Below, piece after piece: positions 35,801 to 46,650 of a stretch of DNA of 64,000 bases; position 1 is the first letter of the stretch; every line of letters starts with the position of its first letter. This DNA is from Cynocephalus volans (taxonomy: Eukaryota > Chordata > Mammalia > Dermoptera > Cynocephalidae), in contig NC_084467.1 of NCBI RefSeq assembly GCF_027409185.1, positions 15,490,501 through 15,554,500 on the forward strand, written 5' to 3'. A program made the position numbers and the translations under genes. The notes beneath the pieces were generated by a model. That model did not search any database, was not told the DNA's origin, and worked only from the letters and a program-made list of their open reading frames with translations.

Positions 35801-37406
35801 CATTAATAATATATTGATATTGGTTCATTAATTGTAACAAATGTATCATAATAATATAAGGTGGTAATAGTTGGGGAAACTGGGTGTTTCCTCGGTAAAA
35901 TCTTTTCATTTTTTGGTAAGTCAAAAAAAATTTTTAATGCAATCTGGCACACCTAATATACCAGAAGTTTATTTCTTGCTCACATAACAGTTTGACGTGA
36001 ATTGCATGTTGATTCAGGGACCCAGGTTCCTCCTTTCTTGTGGCTCTGCCATCCCCTATGGCCTCAGAGTCCTCTGCCTGGTGATCGCCATCCAGCTGAA
36101 AGATGGAGAAAGAGAGAAACTGTAGGCTAGTGTGGCGGTTTTCATGGGTAGGTCTGGAAGTGGTACACATCACTTCTGCCCACATCCCCTGGGCCAGAAC
36201 CTAGTCATATGGCCACACCTGCCTGCAAGGGAGGCTGGGAAATGTAGTCTAATCATGGGCCCAGGTGGAAACCATGGCTCGGTGAACCGCTATCCAGCAG
36301 CAGCCCCAGCAGAAGAGCAGGGAGGTACTTGGCCATATTACCAGATTGTCTGCTAGACCACACCCACAAAGGTGGCTTCTGCTGACGTGGCATGGTTTAA
36401 TTTTTGCTCCTATTAGGGAAAAGAGGGTCAAGAGGACACCCCTCCTACTCAGGATCTAAGTCTCTTGCATTGACAGGTGCTGCTGGATGCATGACCAGTG
36501 TTACGAGCAGCTGGAGGAGAAAGGCTGTGACGTCCGGACACAGTCATACAAATACAGATTTTCACAGGGCCTGGTCACCTGCGGTAAGGCTGGGGCTTCC
36601 CATTTAGGCTATTGGATAGAGTCTGGATCCCCCTGGCTCTGCATTCAGCTGCCCTAGAAGTCAGCCATCCTGTATAATGGGGTGGGGAGGGCAGATCTGG
36701 GACGAGAGGAGCAGGATCCTCCAGGGAAGGGCTGGAACATCTCAGACTGAGCATTCACTATGTACCAAATGCTTTGCATACCTCCTTTTAGATGATCCCC
36801 CAAATACCCTATGGAGTAGGTTTAGTCTCCATTTTACACATGAAAAAAACGGAAGAACAACAGCTTGCCAGTGCATATGGCAGGATTCAAGCTCAAGTCC
36901 ATCTGAACTTAAAGCTAAGTCTCCTCTGTGAGAATTAGGTTTCCTCCAGAGCAGGGGCTGTCTCCACCATCAGACTCGGAGCTTCCAAGGGGAGTGAGTG
37001 AGTTTCCTTCACCAGGCTGGGAGCTCCGTGAAGGCAGGAGCTGGTCTCCCTGGACTGAAAGCTCACCCCAGGCAGCAGCTGTGTCTCTTCCATCAGATCA
37101 TGTGTCTCCTGCCTCCCCCAGGCCCCAGTTTAGGAGCTCTGCGCCCTTCATCAGACAGAGAGCTTCTGTGCAGCAGGAAGCAGATGGAGGTGCCTGGCCA
37201 GACTAGGACACGTCCTCAGACAGCACAGTCGGTAGGGTGTCCCCTTCCCTCCCTCATTCTGCACTTGGTGTGCTGTTGCAGAGCCCAGGCCCTTCTGTCA
37301 CAGGCAGCTCTGTGCCTGTGACCGGAAGCTTGTCTACTGCCTGAAGAGAAACTTGTGGAGCTACAACCGTCATTACCAATACTTTCCCAACATCTTCTGC
37401 TTCTGA
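32831..37406 (+). CDS. PLA2G5: Secreted phospholipase A2 group V (four coding exons)
   Basis: Coding exons are 32831-32870, 34070-34214, 36477-36583 and 37282-37406, giving 417 nt and 138 residues, the length I know for mammalian PLA2G5. The enzyme is a secreted, calcium-dependent lipase that cleaves the sn-2 acyl bond of phospholipids, releasing fatty acid and lysophospholipid. Visible in order are a hydrophobic signal peptide starting [13 protein letters not shown], the calcium loop [11 protein letters not shown], the catalytic His-Asp in WMHDQCY, and the CACD motif bearing the second catalytic Asp. The mature part has twelve cysteines, enough for six disulphides; the group IIA pair (C-terminal Cys extension) is absent, as expected for group V. 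All introns start GT and end AG with phases 1, 2 and 1. The protein ends FCF. No frame break or missing catalytic residue was found. The identification rests on close match to the PLA2G5 family. Confidence 0.97.
32905..33930 (+). repeat. PLA2G5: MIR copies in PLA2G5 intron 1
   Basis: One MIR at about 32,915-33,060 and another at 33,640-33,930 (gataaggaaactgaggctct; ggatttgattccaggtctgc). The DNA between (33,070-33,640) is unrecognised apart from an A-rich patch. Confidence 0.75.
34070..34214 (+). CDS. PLA2G5: PLA2G5 exon with calcium-binding loop
   Basis: This 145-nt exon follows the acceptor gtctttcag and ends at the donor GTGAGC. It encodes the end of the signal peptide, the mature N terminus beginning near [15 protein letters not shown], and the calcium loop, and stops inside the Trp codon of GTDW. 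Both the length and the phases are standard for the family. Confidence 0.96.
34215..36476 (+). other. PLA2G5: PLA2G5 intron 2 content
   Basis: MIR at 34,225-34,350. A repeat beginning agtggcttaaaacagtgatg at about 34,430 is of MER/LTR type I cannot name. L1ME-like DNA lies at 35,230-35,895. 35,940-36,400 contains another old repeat (gccacacctgcctgcaaggg). No additional exon seen. Confidence 0.55.
35230..35895 (+). mobile_element. PLA2G5: L1ME-like 3' UTR in PLA2G5 intron 2
   Basis: ggatcctggaacagaaaaag, attggttcattaattgtaac and ggggaaactgggtg are typical L1ME 3' UTR text. The left part (35,230-35,530) may be the same element further 5'. It has no effect on splice sites. Confidence 0.6.
36477..36583 (+). 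CDS. PLA2G5: PLA2G5 exon with catalytic His-Asp
   Basis: This 107-nt exon follows the acceptor ttgcattgacag and ends at the donor GTAAGGC. It encodes CCWMHDQCY, containing the catalytic histidine and the adjacent calcium-ligand aspartate, then the segment ending in VTC. The length matches the equivalent exon in the minus-strand pseudogene exactly. Confidence 0.96.
36745..36930 (+). repeat. PLA2G5: MIR in PLA2G5 intron 3
   Basis: ttcactatgtaccaaatgct to tccattttacacatgaaaaa follows the MIR 5' half. Confidence 0.7.
37282..37406 (+). CDS. PLA2G5: PLA2G5 terminal coding exon
   Basis: The acceptor tgctgttgcag precedes codons beginning EPRPFC. The exon encodes the [12 protein letters not shown] helix with the second catalytic Asp and the tail NIFCF, followed by TGA at 37404-37406. 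The 3' untranslated region continues to the AATAAA near 37756. Confidence 0.95.
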
Positions 37407-37755
37407 CCTCATCCTTCCTGGATGGTCCACTGGGCTTGGAGGAGCACCAGGGCCACCCTTCACCCTCTGGAAAGTCCCAAGAGTGTGACTCTGGTCATAG
37501 GAATGGGAAGGACCCAGGGGCACAGGGCTGTCACTTCTGAGGTCCCTTCCTCTGTGTTGGCAGCTGTCCCCTAACCCTGGGCCAGCCATGTCTCCCCTCT
37601 CTGAAGACAGCATCCCATCTCAGTTGGAAGACTTTCCTGGGATACACTTACTTTCCATTTCTGCAATCAGATCATTTCACCTCCCTTCCCACCCCCGAGA
37701 ATTTTTACTCAAGTAGAAGCAAAATTGACTCCGTTAATCTGCCATATAGATATTA

Positions 37756-37761
37756 AATAAA
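37756..37761 (+). terminator. PLA2G5: Polyadenylation signal of PLA2G5
   Basis: A canonical AATAAA lies about 350 bases after the stop codon, giving a 3' UTR of plausible size. No other AATAAA stands between the stop codon and this site. Confidence 0.75.
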
Positions 37762-38237
37762 ATTCATTCTCAAAGCTAATGAAAACCACATTTTCCTCTG
37801 TGTGGGTGATTGCTCTTTCTCTGCCACTGGGGCACTAAACCCAAAGAAACAGAAGAGAAGATTAGTAAACAGAAGGTTTTCCAGATGAGCTCCAAGCCTT
37901 CTCTTGGGCTCACTTCCTTAAACCGTGGGATTCTCTCAAGCTGAGCATGGGGTCACATTCTTCCTCAAGGGGGTGGGGGAAGGTGACTGGCAATCATGCC
38001 AGCCTGGCTTCCAGGCCAGAGAGGGTGGTGTTCAAATCGCAACTCTGGCTTCTCCAGCTGTGTAGTTTGGGGCCCATTACTGAGCCTAGAAAATGTCATG
38101 TCCCTTGCAACGTAAAATGAGACTCCTACAGCCCATCTTGATGATACAGGGGATGCCAAGGTTCTGGGATTTCATAAAGCTTGTTTTAAAATAGGATTCA
38201 GCTATAGGGGTTATTTTTACTAAGTAAGGACATTAAA
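37762..38237. other. Downstream flank of PLA2G5
   Basis: No gene or recognisable young repeat. 38,400-38,760 beyond the SINE is likewise unrecognised. Confidence 0.5.
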
Positions 38238-38251
38238 AAACCCAAATCATG

Positions 38252-38349
38252 GGTGGCCGAGTAGCTCAGTTGGTTACAGCATGGTGTTATAACACCAAGG
38301 TCAAGGGTTTGGATCCCCAGAGGAATAGCCATGAAAAAAACCAAAACCA
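38252..38349 (+). repeat. Monomeric tRNA-Ile-like SINE
   Basis: GGTGGCCGAGTAGCTCAGTT and GGTTACAGCATGGTGTTATAAC follow tRNA-Ile (A box, anticodon arm, B-box-like GGGTTTGGATCC), then an A/C-rich tail. The duplication aaacccaaatcatg/aaacccaaatcgtg flanks it. It is a retroposon, not a tRNA gene: there is no intact acceptor stem pairing or terminator T-run at the expected place. Confidence 0.9.
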
Positions 38350-38776
38350 AAACCCAAATCGTGTATCAATTCATAAAAGAAGGGGCATTCTAATACCAAG
38401 ACTGCAAGAAGAAAGAATGGATTCCTAAAACCAAGGAGAGTCTTTTCCAAGAAAGGACCTTTGGCTTCTTTATACTAACATACCCTCAAATGACCACATG
38501 ATAAATGGGATCTATGTTTAAAAACCTTCAGTGTTGAACATATTCACAGTAAGATTTAATTTTATGAGATTGCCCTGAATGTATTAGTGTTTTAGAAAAG
38601 CTTGGTGAAGACTCAGTGTTTATACTGACAATGTAACACAGAATAGAGCTCTCATGTTCATTGGCTTATGACATGTTTTTAACCAAAGCTATCTCTCAGG
38701 TCTAGTTTTAAATGGGTATGTGGTGAAAATTGGAGGCTTCACTCTAATGCCATTTTTCTTCAACTGCAATATCTGG

Positions 38777-39182
38777 ATAATGAAGAGACCCCAGCCCAGG
38801 CTCCTCCCTTCTCCCATCAGGGTCAGGTGGTAGGCAGGGTGGCTCCTTGCTGGTAAGTTCTGCAGGAGGGGGTGGCGGCAGGCCCTTTTCGCTGGGGCAT
38901 CTCAGCTCAGAGCCCCAGTATCCAGACAGGTGAGGGAGGCCAGGAGGTTATGAAAGCAACACCACTGGCTGAGGGGGTTTGAGCTGGAAGGGACCATAAA
39001 GACCCTTCATTTATCTACCAGAAAATTAAGGCCCAGAAAGGCTAGGACACTTTTCGTAAGTCACACAGCGCATCAACCGCAGGAGTAGGATTAGACCTCA
39101 GGTCCTAGCTCTAAACCTTGGGCTCTGGACGTTATCCTACACTGTCTTCAACTCCAGCCCACAGTGGAGAAAACGGAATCCA
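38777..39182 (+). repeat. Source partner of the inverted duplication
   Basis: Partner of the insert in Tigger1. It runs from ataatgaagagaccccagc to gaaaacggaatcca and lies about 1 kb beyond the PLA2G5 polyadenylation signal. The centre is a minus-strand MIR core. Confidence 0.88.
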
Positions 39183-39706
39183 GAGCAGTTCAGAAAGTCG
39201 CTCACATCAGGGCTTCTCAGGAGGAGCCCCTGGATTCCAGCCGAGGGCCAGTTCCACTTCTTTCCCGCTCTAACTGCCTCTTTGGATTCCACAGGCCATC
39301 CCTGGGCTGTCAGTCTGGCTGGGGCTCTGGGCTTCATCCTCAGTGGAGGAGACCGACTGCCATCCTCCATGGCTTTGCCCTGGACCCAACTTCAGGGCTG
39401 TGAGCAGCTCTGGGGAAATGATAGGAGCTAAGCGAGCCCCGACAGTTGGGAAGAGGCATGTAGTTGCCAACTCCTTGGGCAGCAGGAGAACCATCAGGGA
39501 GCTCATCCCCCTCTAAACTGCATGGCTTCCCTTTTAAGAGAGATCCTGAAATGTACAGACCAGACCACAAATGCCTCCCTAAACAGATCTTTATATAAAC
39601 GTAGGCAGAGAACACAAATGAGTGCTCCGTGGACAGATTGCCTTATAAATACAGGTCTTTTACTGGTGTCTGAAATTGGGTTGCAAATACAAGTTTGACC
39701 CTCCAA

Positions 39707-39777
39707 GGGCTGGTCAGTTGGCTCAGTTGGTTAGAGCACGTTCAGATCCCCTCACAGACCAGCTGCAAAAAAAAAAA
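39707..39777 (+). repeat. Internally deleted tRNA-derived SINE
   Basis: GGGCTGGTCAGTTGGCTCAG and GTTAGAGCACG are tRNA-like, but the middle is missing before CAGATCCCCTCACAGACC and the A tail. Flanks aagtttgaccctccaa and aaatttggctctccaa look like a decayed target duplication. Confidence 0.8.
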
Positions 39778-39939
39778 GGAACTTATAAATTTGGCTCTCC
39801 AAACATATGTAAAATGATCTGTTTGAGCATATGCATATTTAGTAGGGGGAGGGGGTTCACTCACAGCTGTTACCAAACTGAAAAGGAGTCACAGGTAAAG
39901 CCGACTGGTGGAGACAGAGGAGAGGGGGCAGAGCTGAGG

Positions 39940-40145
39940 TGCACTGGTGATGTAGTCTGTGTACTGAGTCCCTTTTCTGTGCTGGACATGGTACCTAGAC
40001 ATATCAACCACCCTATGAGGCAGGTGTTGTCATCCCCATGTGAGCAGTGGGACCTGGAGCTCAGGGAAGTGAGGTGTGTTGCTGAAGCCACACAGGTAAT
40101 AAGGAAGATGGGTGGGAAGGAAGTAGGCTGCCTGATCCCAAAGCC
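39940..40145 (+). repeat. MIR
   Basis: accaccctatgaggcaggtg and gaagccacacaggtaataag are MIR text just before the ERV-L 5' LTR. Confidence 0.75.
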
Positions 40146-40266
40146 ATGTTCTTAGGCTGTAGAACAGATGACATCACACGGGGGAGACTTGGAGCCTGGG
40201 CCAGGTCTTGCAACAGACACTGGGGAAAAACACGTTTTGTTTTGTTCAAGGTGCATGTTCTGAATT

Positions 40267-43200
40267 TGGATTGCGTAACTTTAGCTGAGCCACTTTTCCC
40301 AGAACTCCCTTCCCTGCAGAGTTCTGGGTTAGCAGGGCCCAGAGAGGCATGTGAGATGTGAGGAAGCAGCAGCCACATTCTTTTTACACTGGGGAGGTCG
40401 GAGCTGGGCACGAGATTTGTGTGTGGCTCAGGCATGTCATCCCGGATCTGTTGGCTCCCCTTGCTGGTCTGAACCTGCTGGATCTCTCTGTAGCTTCTCC
40501 AACTCTTGGGCCAGGCATGCGTTTAGTTCTGTAAGTAAAGGGAGCCAGTTTCTCCTGCAGGATGCACCAGCAGCAAGGCTGGGGGCTGAAAGTGTTGGCA
40601 CACACGTGGTTCTAGTTCATCCCTGTGGCTTCCGCTCATCCTCCCAGGTTCCAATGTGTCCTTGCTCCTCCCACTTCATGCCCATCTTCCCTTTCAGGCT
40701 GTCTGCCCTGCTAACTTCAGGCCATAGTACCAGACACAGAAGAGACAGCCTCCCATAAAGTGCTAAGCCAACTCTCACATCTGCACAAGGTCCAATGCCT
40801 ACAATAAATGTATTATTGTATATTGAGTACTCCTGCCTCTTCGCCTAAACTCCCTGATGGATACAGAATTTGGTAACAAAAGTGGCTCCCAAGGAACAGG
40901 CCAAAGGATGAGCTTTCTGAATTCCTTCTGGGTCCTCTGGAAGTGGTTTTCTTATCTGATTAGATTTAAAGACATCGATGCCTGGTTTTTAGTGGTAAAG
41001 GCAGCATTGATTGTCCAGGCTTGCAGGGATAAAACAGCTACTTAAATGATCGCCTCTATACACACACCCCTATTTGAGTGCCTTGTCTTCACAGACTTTG
41101 AGTGACCAAGTAGTTGATGCCATAGAACATTTTAGTGGACATAATAATTATTATGGAGTTGGAGAACTTAGAAAAAGAAGACAATGAGCTCTAAGCTTTA
41201 AATTCTCACTCAAGATCCTCATGAAGGGAATTGAATGCTTCTTTGCCTACCTGTGCAGAAAAGAGATGCCTGTTAGAGACAGTGGAGCAATGCAGACTTA
41301 AGTGGTGACTACAATTGTAGCTGCTGTGGTTTTGTTGCTAGAGCAAATCAACACATTCCCCTGGTACCTGTTCTGCAACTATTCAGCTGCAGAATGACTT
41401 TTTCTCCATACCTATTAATAAAACCACCTAAAGCATTTGCTTTCAGCTTGCAGGGCCAGTCCTACACCTTCACTTTCCCACTGCAGGACTACATCAACTC
41501 TCCGGTCCTGTGTCATGATCTAGTCCAGAGGGACCTTGATCGTCTCCGTTCCACAGGACATCATACTGGTCTGTTTTATTGGTGACATTGTGCTGATTGG
41601 ACCTGGTGGTCAGGAAGAAGCAACTACTTCAGACTCAATTGTAAGACAAATGTGTGCCTTGGAAGGGAGGGGTAGAAAAAAATCGCACAAAAATTCAGCA
41701 AAAATAGACTGTATTAATCTGTTTTCTGTTGCCTATAACAGGATACATAAAACTGGGCAATTTATAAAGAAACAGAATTTGTTTCTTAAAGTTTTGAAGT
41801 CTGGGAGTCCAAGATCCAGGGAACACATGTGGTGAGGGCCTTCTTTTTGGTGGGAACTCTGCGGAGTCCTGTGGTGGCCAGATATCACATGGCAGGAAGG
41901 GCAAGAACTCTCCAACGTGCTCACTTGCTTTTCTTATAAAACCATGAGAACCACTCCCTGATAACCCATTAAACCTTTAACCCCTGAATGGACTAACTCA
42001 TTCATGAGGGAAGGACCCCTATAATCCAATCACCTCTCACAGGTCCTGCCTTTTGAATACCATAATCAGATTTCCCACCCTCTTAACACTGTTATAATGG
42101 GGGCCAAGTTTCCAATACATGGACTTTTGGGAGACACATTCAACCCACAGCGGGGTCGTATGGTCTGGGGCATGTTGAGGTATCCCTTTCAAGAGGTAAA
42201 ACAAGTGACAGAATCTAGCCCTCCCATCTGTTAAGAAGGGAGCCCATGCCTTGTGGGCCCTTTGTATTTTGCAGACATGTAGCTCATTTGGTTGGGCTTC
42301 TTCAACCCGTTTACCAAATCACCTGAGTTAGCTGCCAGCAGAGCAGGGCCCAGGACAAGGGAAGGCTCTGCAAGTGCACACCAGCTGCTCTGTCTGCCAC
42401 TTGGGCTGTATGACCCAGCAGACGCAGCGGCACTGAAGTGTGTGCAGTAGAGATGCCACATGGAAGCTTCAGCAGGCCTCTGGATAAAGCATGGGGCTGA
42501 CCCTGAGGATTTGGAAGCACAGCCATGCCATCAGCTGCAGGACGGTTCTTTGCAGAAACAGCATCTGGCTTACTAATGGGCCTTTGTAAAGACTGAATGC
42601 TTGATCTTGGACTACCAAGTTATCATGAGACCTAAGTTGCTTATCATGAACCGGGTGTTATCTAACCCACCAAATCATAAAGTTGGGCATGCACACCAGC
42701 AATTCCATCATCAAATGGAAGTGGTATATGTGAAATCAGGCTGAAACCAGTCCTGAAGGCACAAGTAAATTGCTTGAGCAAGGGACACAGGTGCCCATGG
42801 CTCCTGCACCTGCCACATTGCCTCCTTCTCCTTAATCTGTACATGTGACCTCATGGGCTAGTTCCCTGTGACCAGCTGACTGAGGAAGAAAGGATCTGGG
42901 CCTGTCCTACGGATGGTTCTCCAGGGTGTGCTGGTGCTCCCTGCAAGTAGACAGCCGTAGTATCACAGCCCCCCTCTGCAATGGCCCTACTGTTTTCATA
43001 AGATGTGTTACTGTAGTTATCCTTATAACTCAGTATTTAAATCAGAGAATATCAAAAGGGGACAGTGATGCAACTGGAATCGTACTAGAACAGAAATGAA
43101 CATCGCCTACAGATGGATAAAAGGACTTTCTATTCCTTTAGGAGGAAGTTTGTTTCAGATTGTTTAAGGGATGATTGCATTATGTTAGGCAGAAAGATGA

Positions 43201-43870
43201 TTTTGCTATTGTCTTTATTTGGGAATTATGGTTAAAGAGGTGTATATGGTTGTCAAGTCAACAAGGGGTGGACTGTCATGGATTTGTGTCACTTAACTAA
43301 CCACATTTCCTAGAATTCCTGTCCTTGTAGAGTTCTGGGTAAGCATGGGTCTCTAGAGATGTTTTGTATGAGATCTGGAAGCTGATAAGGAGTACCAGTC
43401 ATACGATTTCCACAAATGGAAAGTCGGAGCTGGGCATGCAATGCTGTTGGAGCTAATGCATGTTGGCCCTTATCTGCTGGCTTATCAGGTTGGTTCAGGA
43501 AAGCAGCCAAACTGCAGAAGCTCCAGGTCCTGCCAGATCATCTCCTGCAGCTTCTTACTTCAGGACCAGGAGCTTGCTTAGTTTCATGATGAAGGACACT
43601 GGCTTCTCCTGGAAGACATCCCATCATCAGAATTGAAGACTTGAATGTGGTGAGGGGTGGAAGAGTGTTTTTATCTGTCCTTATGGGTTATACTTAACCT
43701 CGTAGTTCCAGTTGGCCTTGCCACTTGTGCCATATGACTTCATGCTGTAGCACCAGCACAGAAAGAAAGAGCCTCCCATAGACCATATTACTGGCTCCCA
43801 CCATCATGGAAAGTCAAATCCCTGCAATAATCCCTTGTTTCATATATAGGTATCTCCTAGCAGTTCTGTT
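40267..43870 (+). mobile_element. ERV-L provirus remnant
   Basis: Two similar LTR-like copies (about 40,267-40,868 and 43,275-43,870) lie in the same orientation around class III (ERV-L) pol pieces. A tRNA-Leu-like primer site, TGGTAACAAAAGTGGCTC, is at 40871-40888. RT is seen at 41,394-41,640 (FPLQDYINSPVLCHDLVQRDLD, then FIGDIVLIGP where active copies have a YxDD box). It resumes after 42,155 with connection and RNase H text (LIMNRVLSNPPNHKVGH near 42,640-42,690). No env, as normal for ERV-L. A purine-rich stretch ggggtggac precedes the 3' LTR. Very old by divergence. Confidence 0.85.
41710..42152 (-). mobile_element. LTR-type insertion (MaLR/MST-like) in ERV-L pol
   Basis: From tgtattaatctgttttctgt through gggcaatttataaag to cacattcaacccacagc, the text follows the antisense layout of MaLR LTRs such as MST/THE1, though the subfamily is uncertain. 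ERV-L pol homology resumes immediately after it, so it inserted into the provirus. Confidence 0.6.
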
Positions 43871-44217
43871 GTTCCAATCAAACGCTGGTTGATACCCAGT
43901 ATTTCCCAGTGCCTAACAGTGAGCTTGGCATGTAGCAGGTGCTCAACAAATGTTTGTTGATTGAATGAGTGAACTTAATGAACAAATGAATGAATGAGAC
44001 ACAGCCTCTGTCCTCAAGAAGCTCAGACCAGTACAGGATCAAGGGGAACTGGTGAGGTGGGCAGATGATACAGTGATTGTAGGATTTTGACATCTCTAGT
44101 GGACAGTCTGAGCTGTCCTTAAGAACTGGGCTCACCCTTTGACCTCCCTGTCACTGATGTTTCCCTGGTCTGGTGCTGAGCTGGGTGAGAGGATGGGTGC
44201 TTCATTAGACTGCCATG

Positions 44218-44390
44218 CTAGGCAGTGTCCTCAGGGGGCTGAGGGTAGTAACTCAGTCTCCTAATGTCCCACAGAGAGGCGTCATCTTCCACAAGCTTCC
44301 AGCCATTGCATGTATCCAGGTGCTCCTGCACCCATGAGGCCAACTTCTGGTCACACTTGCGGATCTGCTTCTGGCACTTGCTGCCAGGAC
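44218..44390 (-). pseudogene. PLA2 pseudogene exon 4 (C-terminal)
   Basis: The acceptor ends gattacag. The frame GPGSKCQKQIRKCDQKLA aligns with the family's CxxxLCxCDK helix and keeps CD, but the CxC cysteine is Arg and a later Cys is Trp. After HLDTCNG the similarity stops, and an unrelated tail of about 25 residues runs to TAG at 44220-44218. The normal C-terminal cysteines are missing. Confidence 0.75.
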
Positions 44391-44544
44391 CTGTAATCAT
44401 CCAGGGAAGAAAACTGGAGTTCCTGCCTCTGGCCAGCTAATCAGACAGACCCCTGCCACCCCCACCCTACCCAAGTAGCAAGACCCTCCCAGGATTGTGC
44501 CAGGGTCCCTTTTCCTTTTGGATTTAGAAAGCCCACAACTATAC

Positions 44545-46138
44545 TGTAAGAACCCAAATGCCCCAAGGGATCACACCAAGGAATGTAAGAACCCAAATGC
44601 CCCAAGGGATCACACCCTGATCACATAAGTCCTTCTCGGCCACACCCCGTCATGGCGCTGGTTGCCCTTCTCTTTGTACTCTCCTTCCCGCCAGCGCGAA
44701 TCGCACACCAATCAGCTCACCCCAAGCCCATGCGGTATGCTAAGTAGGGATTGTATTTTAAGCCAATCAGCCTTCCCTAAAAGCCCTATATATATGTGTG
44801 TGTGCTGCCTAATAAATGAGCCCTCTCCGGTGGATCGTCAACTGGTTTCAACTCGTCATTTCATTTGGTGCCGAAACCCGGGACGGAGCTTCTCTCGAGC
44901 GGCGACACTTTTCGGATCGCAGCGGCAACATCTTCCAAGTCGCCTCTCGGAAATCCGTCCCACCAGGATCGGCCTCCCTTCCACCGCTCACCACTGACGG
45001 TCCACCCTCGTCCATTCTTTTCGGCGCTGGCTCCTTCCACTAACCACCGGCTCATCATTAGGTAAGCCCCCTTTCCTAAAGGGCACCAGCCCTTTTTCAG
45101 GCTACCACAGGGAGTCTAGATCGTCCGGTAGCCCCTAACGCCCATACCCCACCCCACCACGGTCTTCACGACCACCATAAATTCCCAAACTATAACAGGT
45201 TCCAAAGCCCCAGTAAACTTTTACTTTCATTTTTGGAGGCTAAAAGCCCCATTCTGTTCTCTCCTTCTCTCTTTCACCCTCCTGTCCACCACTCTCTTCT
45301 CTCCACTTCCCGGGTCCGGGACCTGACCAGAAAATCCTGGCGCTAGGTTCCTTCAGGCACCGGGCTTTTGCCCTAGAGAAGTGGAGGTCTGAGTGATGAC
45401 CCACACCTCCCTTCTCTCCTCCTGGTTCGTTCCTGAACCTGCCGGGACTGACGTGACCTACTGGGGACACCCTCTAGGATCCCGCCTTTCCCAACCAGCC
45501 AAAGGATCTGTCTTATGATTAATCTCTGTCCGATTTCTGTCTAAATTCCCATTAAGAGACCAGAATGGGCGCTTCCTCCTACTCCCTAGGGTACTCTCCA
45601 CTTCAATGCCTTCTGAAAAACCTCACCAACCTTTCCCTCAGGCCGGATATTGAGCCCAAACTCCTCACCAAATTCTGCACACAAGATTGGCCTTATTATC
45701 CTTTAGATAATCAAAACACATGGCCCTCTGAGGGCACACTAGATCCTAACATTCTACAAGACCTCTTTAACTACTGCCAGCGCCTAAAAAAATGGAAGGA
45801 GATCCCCTACATCAAAGCTTTTTGCCTCTTGGCTCAGAACCCCGCCCTCTGCTCCTCCTGTGCTCCCTCTCAAGTCCTTTTAGCTTGTAAACCCTCTTCA
45901 CAGTCACCCCCTCAATTCTTCCACCTTTGACCCTGCTGATGAACCCCCACCCTACCGACCTCCTCCTCCCCCAGTGCCTCCAGCGTCTGCTCCTCCTCCC
46001 CCGTCATCCGCGTCACCTTCTGCACCTCCTGCACCATCCATTCCCCCGTCTTTACCCTCCCCTACCCCTGACCAACTAAGCCCCCCTTTCACCCATTCCC
46101 GAGGTCCTCCCCTCGCCCCTTTAACAATCGCCCCACTT
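44545..46138 (+). mobile_element. 5' fragment of the same provirus family (LTR, leader, partial gag)
   Basis: This holds a 5' LTR (44545-44863) with the duplicated U3 start, a TATA-like TATATATA near 44,787 and AATAAA at 44811. The tRNA-Phe primer site is at 44866-44883, the leader with donor at 45061/45062, and the gag start at 45565. Similarity to copy 1 stops at about 46,138, where L2-like DNA begins. It lies in intron 3 of the PLA2 pseudogene on the opposite strand to that gene and to copy 1. Confidence 0.92.
45565..46138 (+). pseudogene. gag: Truncated gag of the fragment
   Basis: The start MGASSYSLGYSPLQCLL matches copy 1 gag with about 7 differences in the first 112 residues. An extra C in a C-run near 45,907-45,911 shifts the frame and ends the protein at 45930. 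The proline-rich section with PPPY continues in another frame until the truncation point. Confidence 0.9.
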
Positions 46139-46650
46139 ATTATCAATAAGGGTCCTCTAGCTATCTTCTCTCTCATGAACTCCAGTTGTGTCACTGCCTT
46201 GTCTAAGTCCTTCAGTGGCTACCCATTGCCAAGACCCTCAGCCTGACGTTTAAGGTCTTGTGCTGGTGGCTGCACTGCCTTTCCAGTTTGATCTCACAGT
46301 TATCCCCTACCTCCCCAAATCCTCCATCCTCTGATCTTGCCCTTTGCTTTCCTATCTCTCTGCCTTTGCTCATGCTGTTTTCTCCCTTCTGGAACATTCC
46401 TTCCCTGTCTCTAGATGTAAATTGCATTTCTTCTTATCAGCAACAACAATAATAATAAAAGCTACCACTTACTGATTGCCTACCATGAGCCAGGGACTTT
46501 CTTACAGGTTATCTCATTTAACCTTCCCAACAACCCACCATGTAAGCGCAATTATCCCACTTAATGGGTGAGTACATTGAGGCTGACTGTGTGCCCTGGG
46601 CCATGCAACCGGAGAAAGGCAGAGTGGGGGTTTGAGCCTGGGCTTGTGCA
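46139..46650 (+). mobile_element. L2 then MIR after the truncated provirus
   Basis: 46,150-46,430 has L2 text (ttgctcatgctgttttctcc). 46,455-46,650 is a MIR with the catttaaccttcccaacaac and gtgtgccctgggccatgcaa sections. The L2 begins where provirus similarity stops. Confidence 0.65.

Noticed and set aside
38252-38325. Possible tRNA-Ile gene
   Set aside because: It has an A-rich tail and a target duplication, the acceptor stem does not pair and there is no terminator, so it is a SINE.
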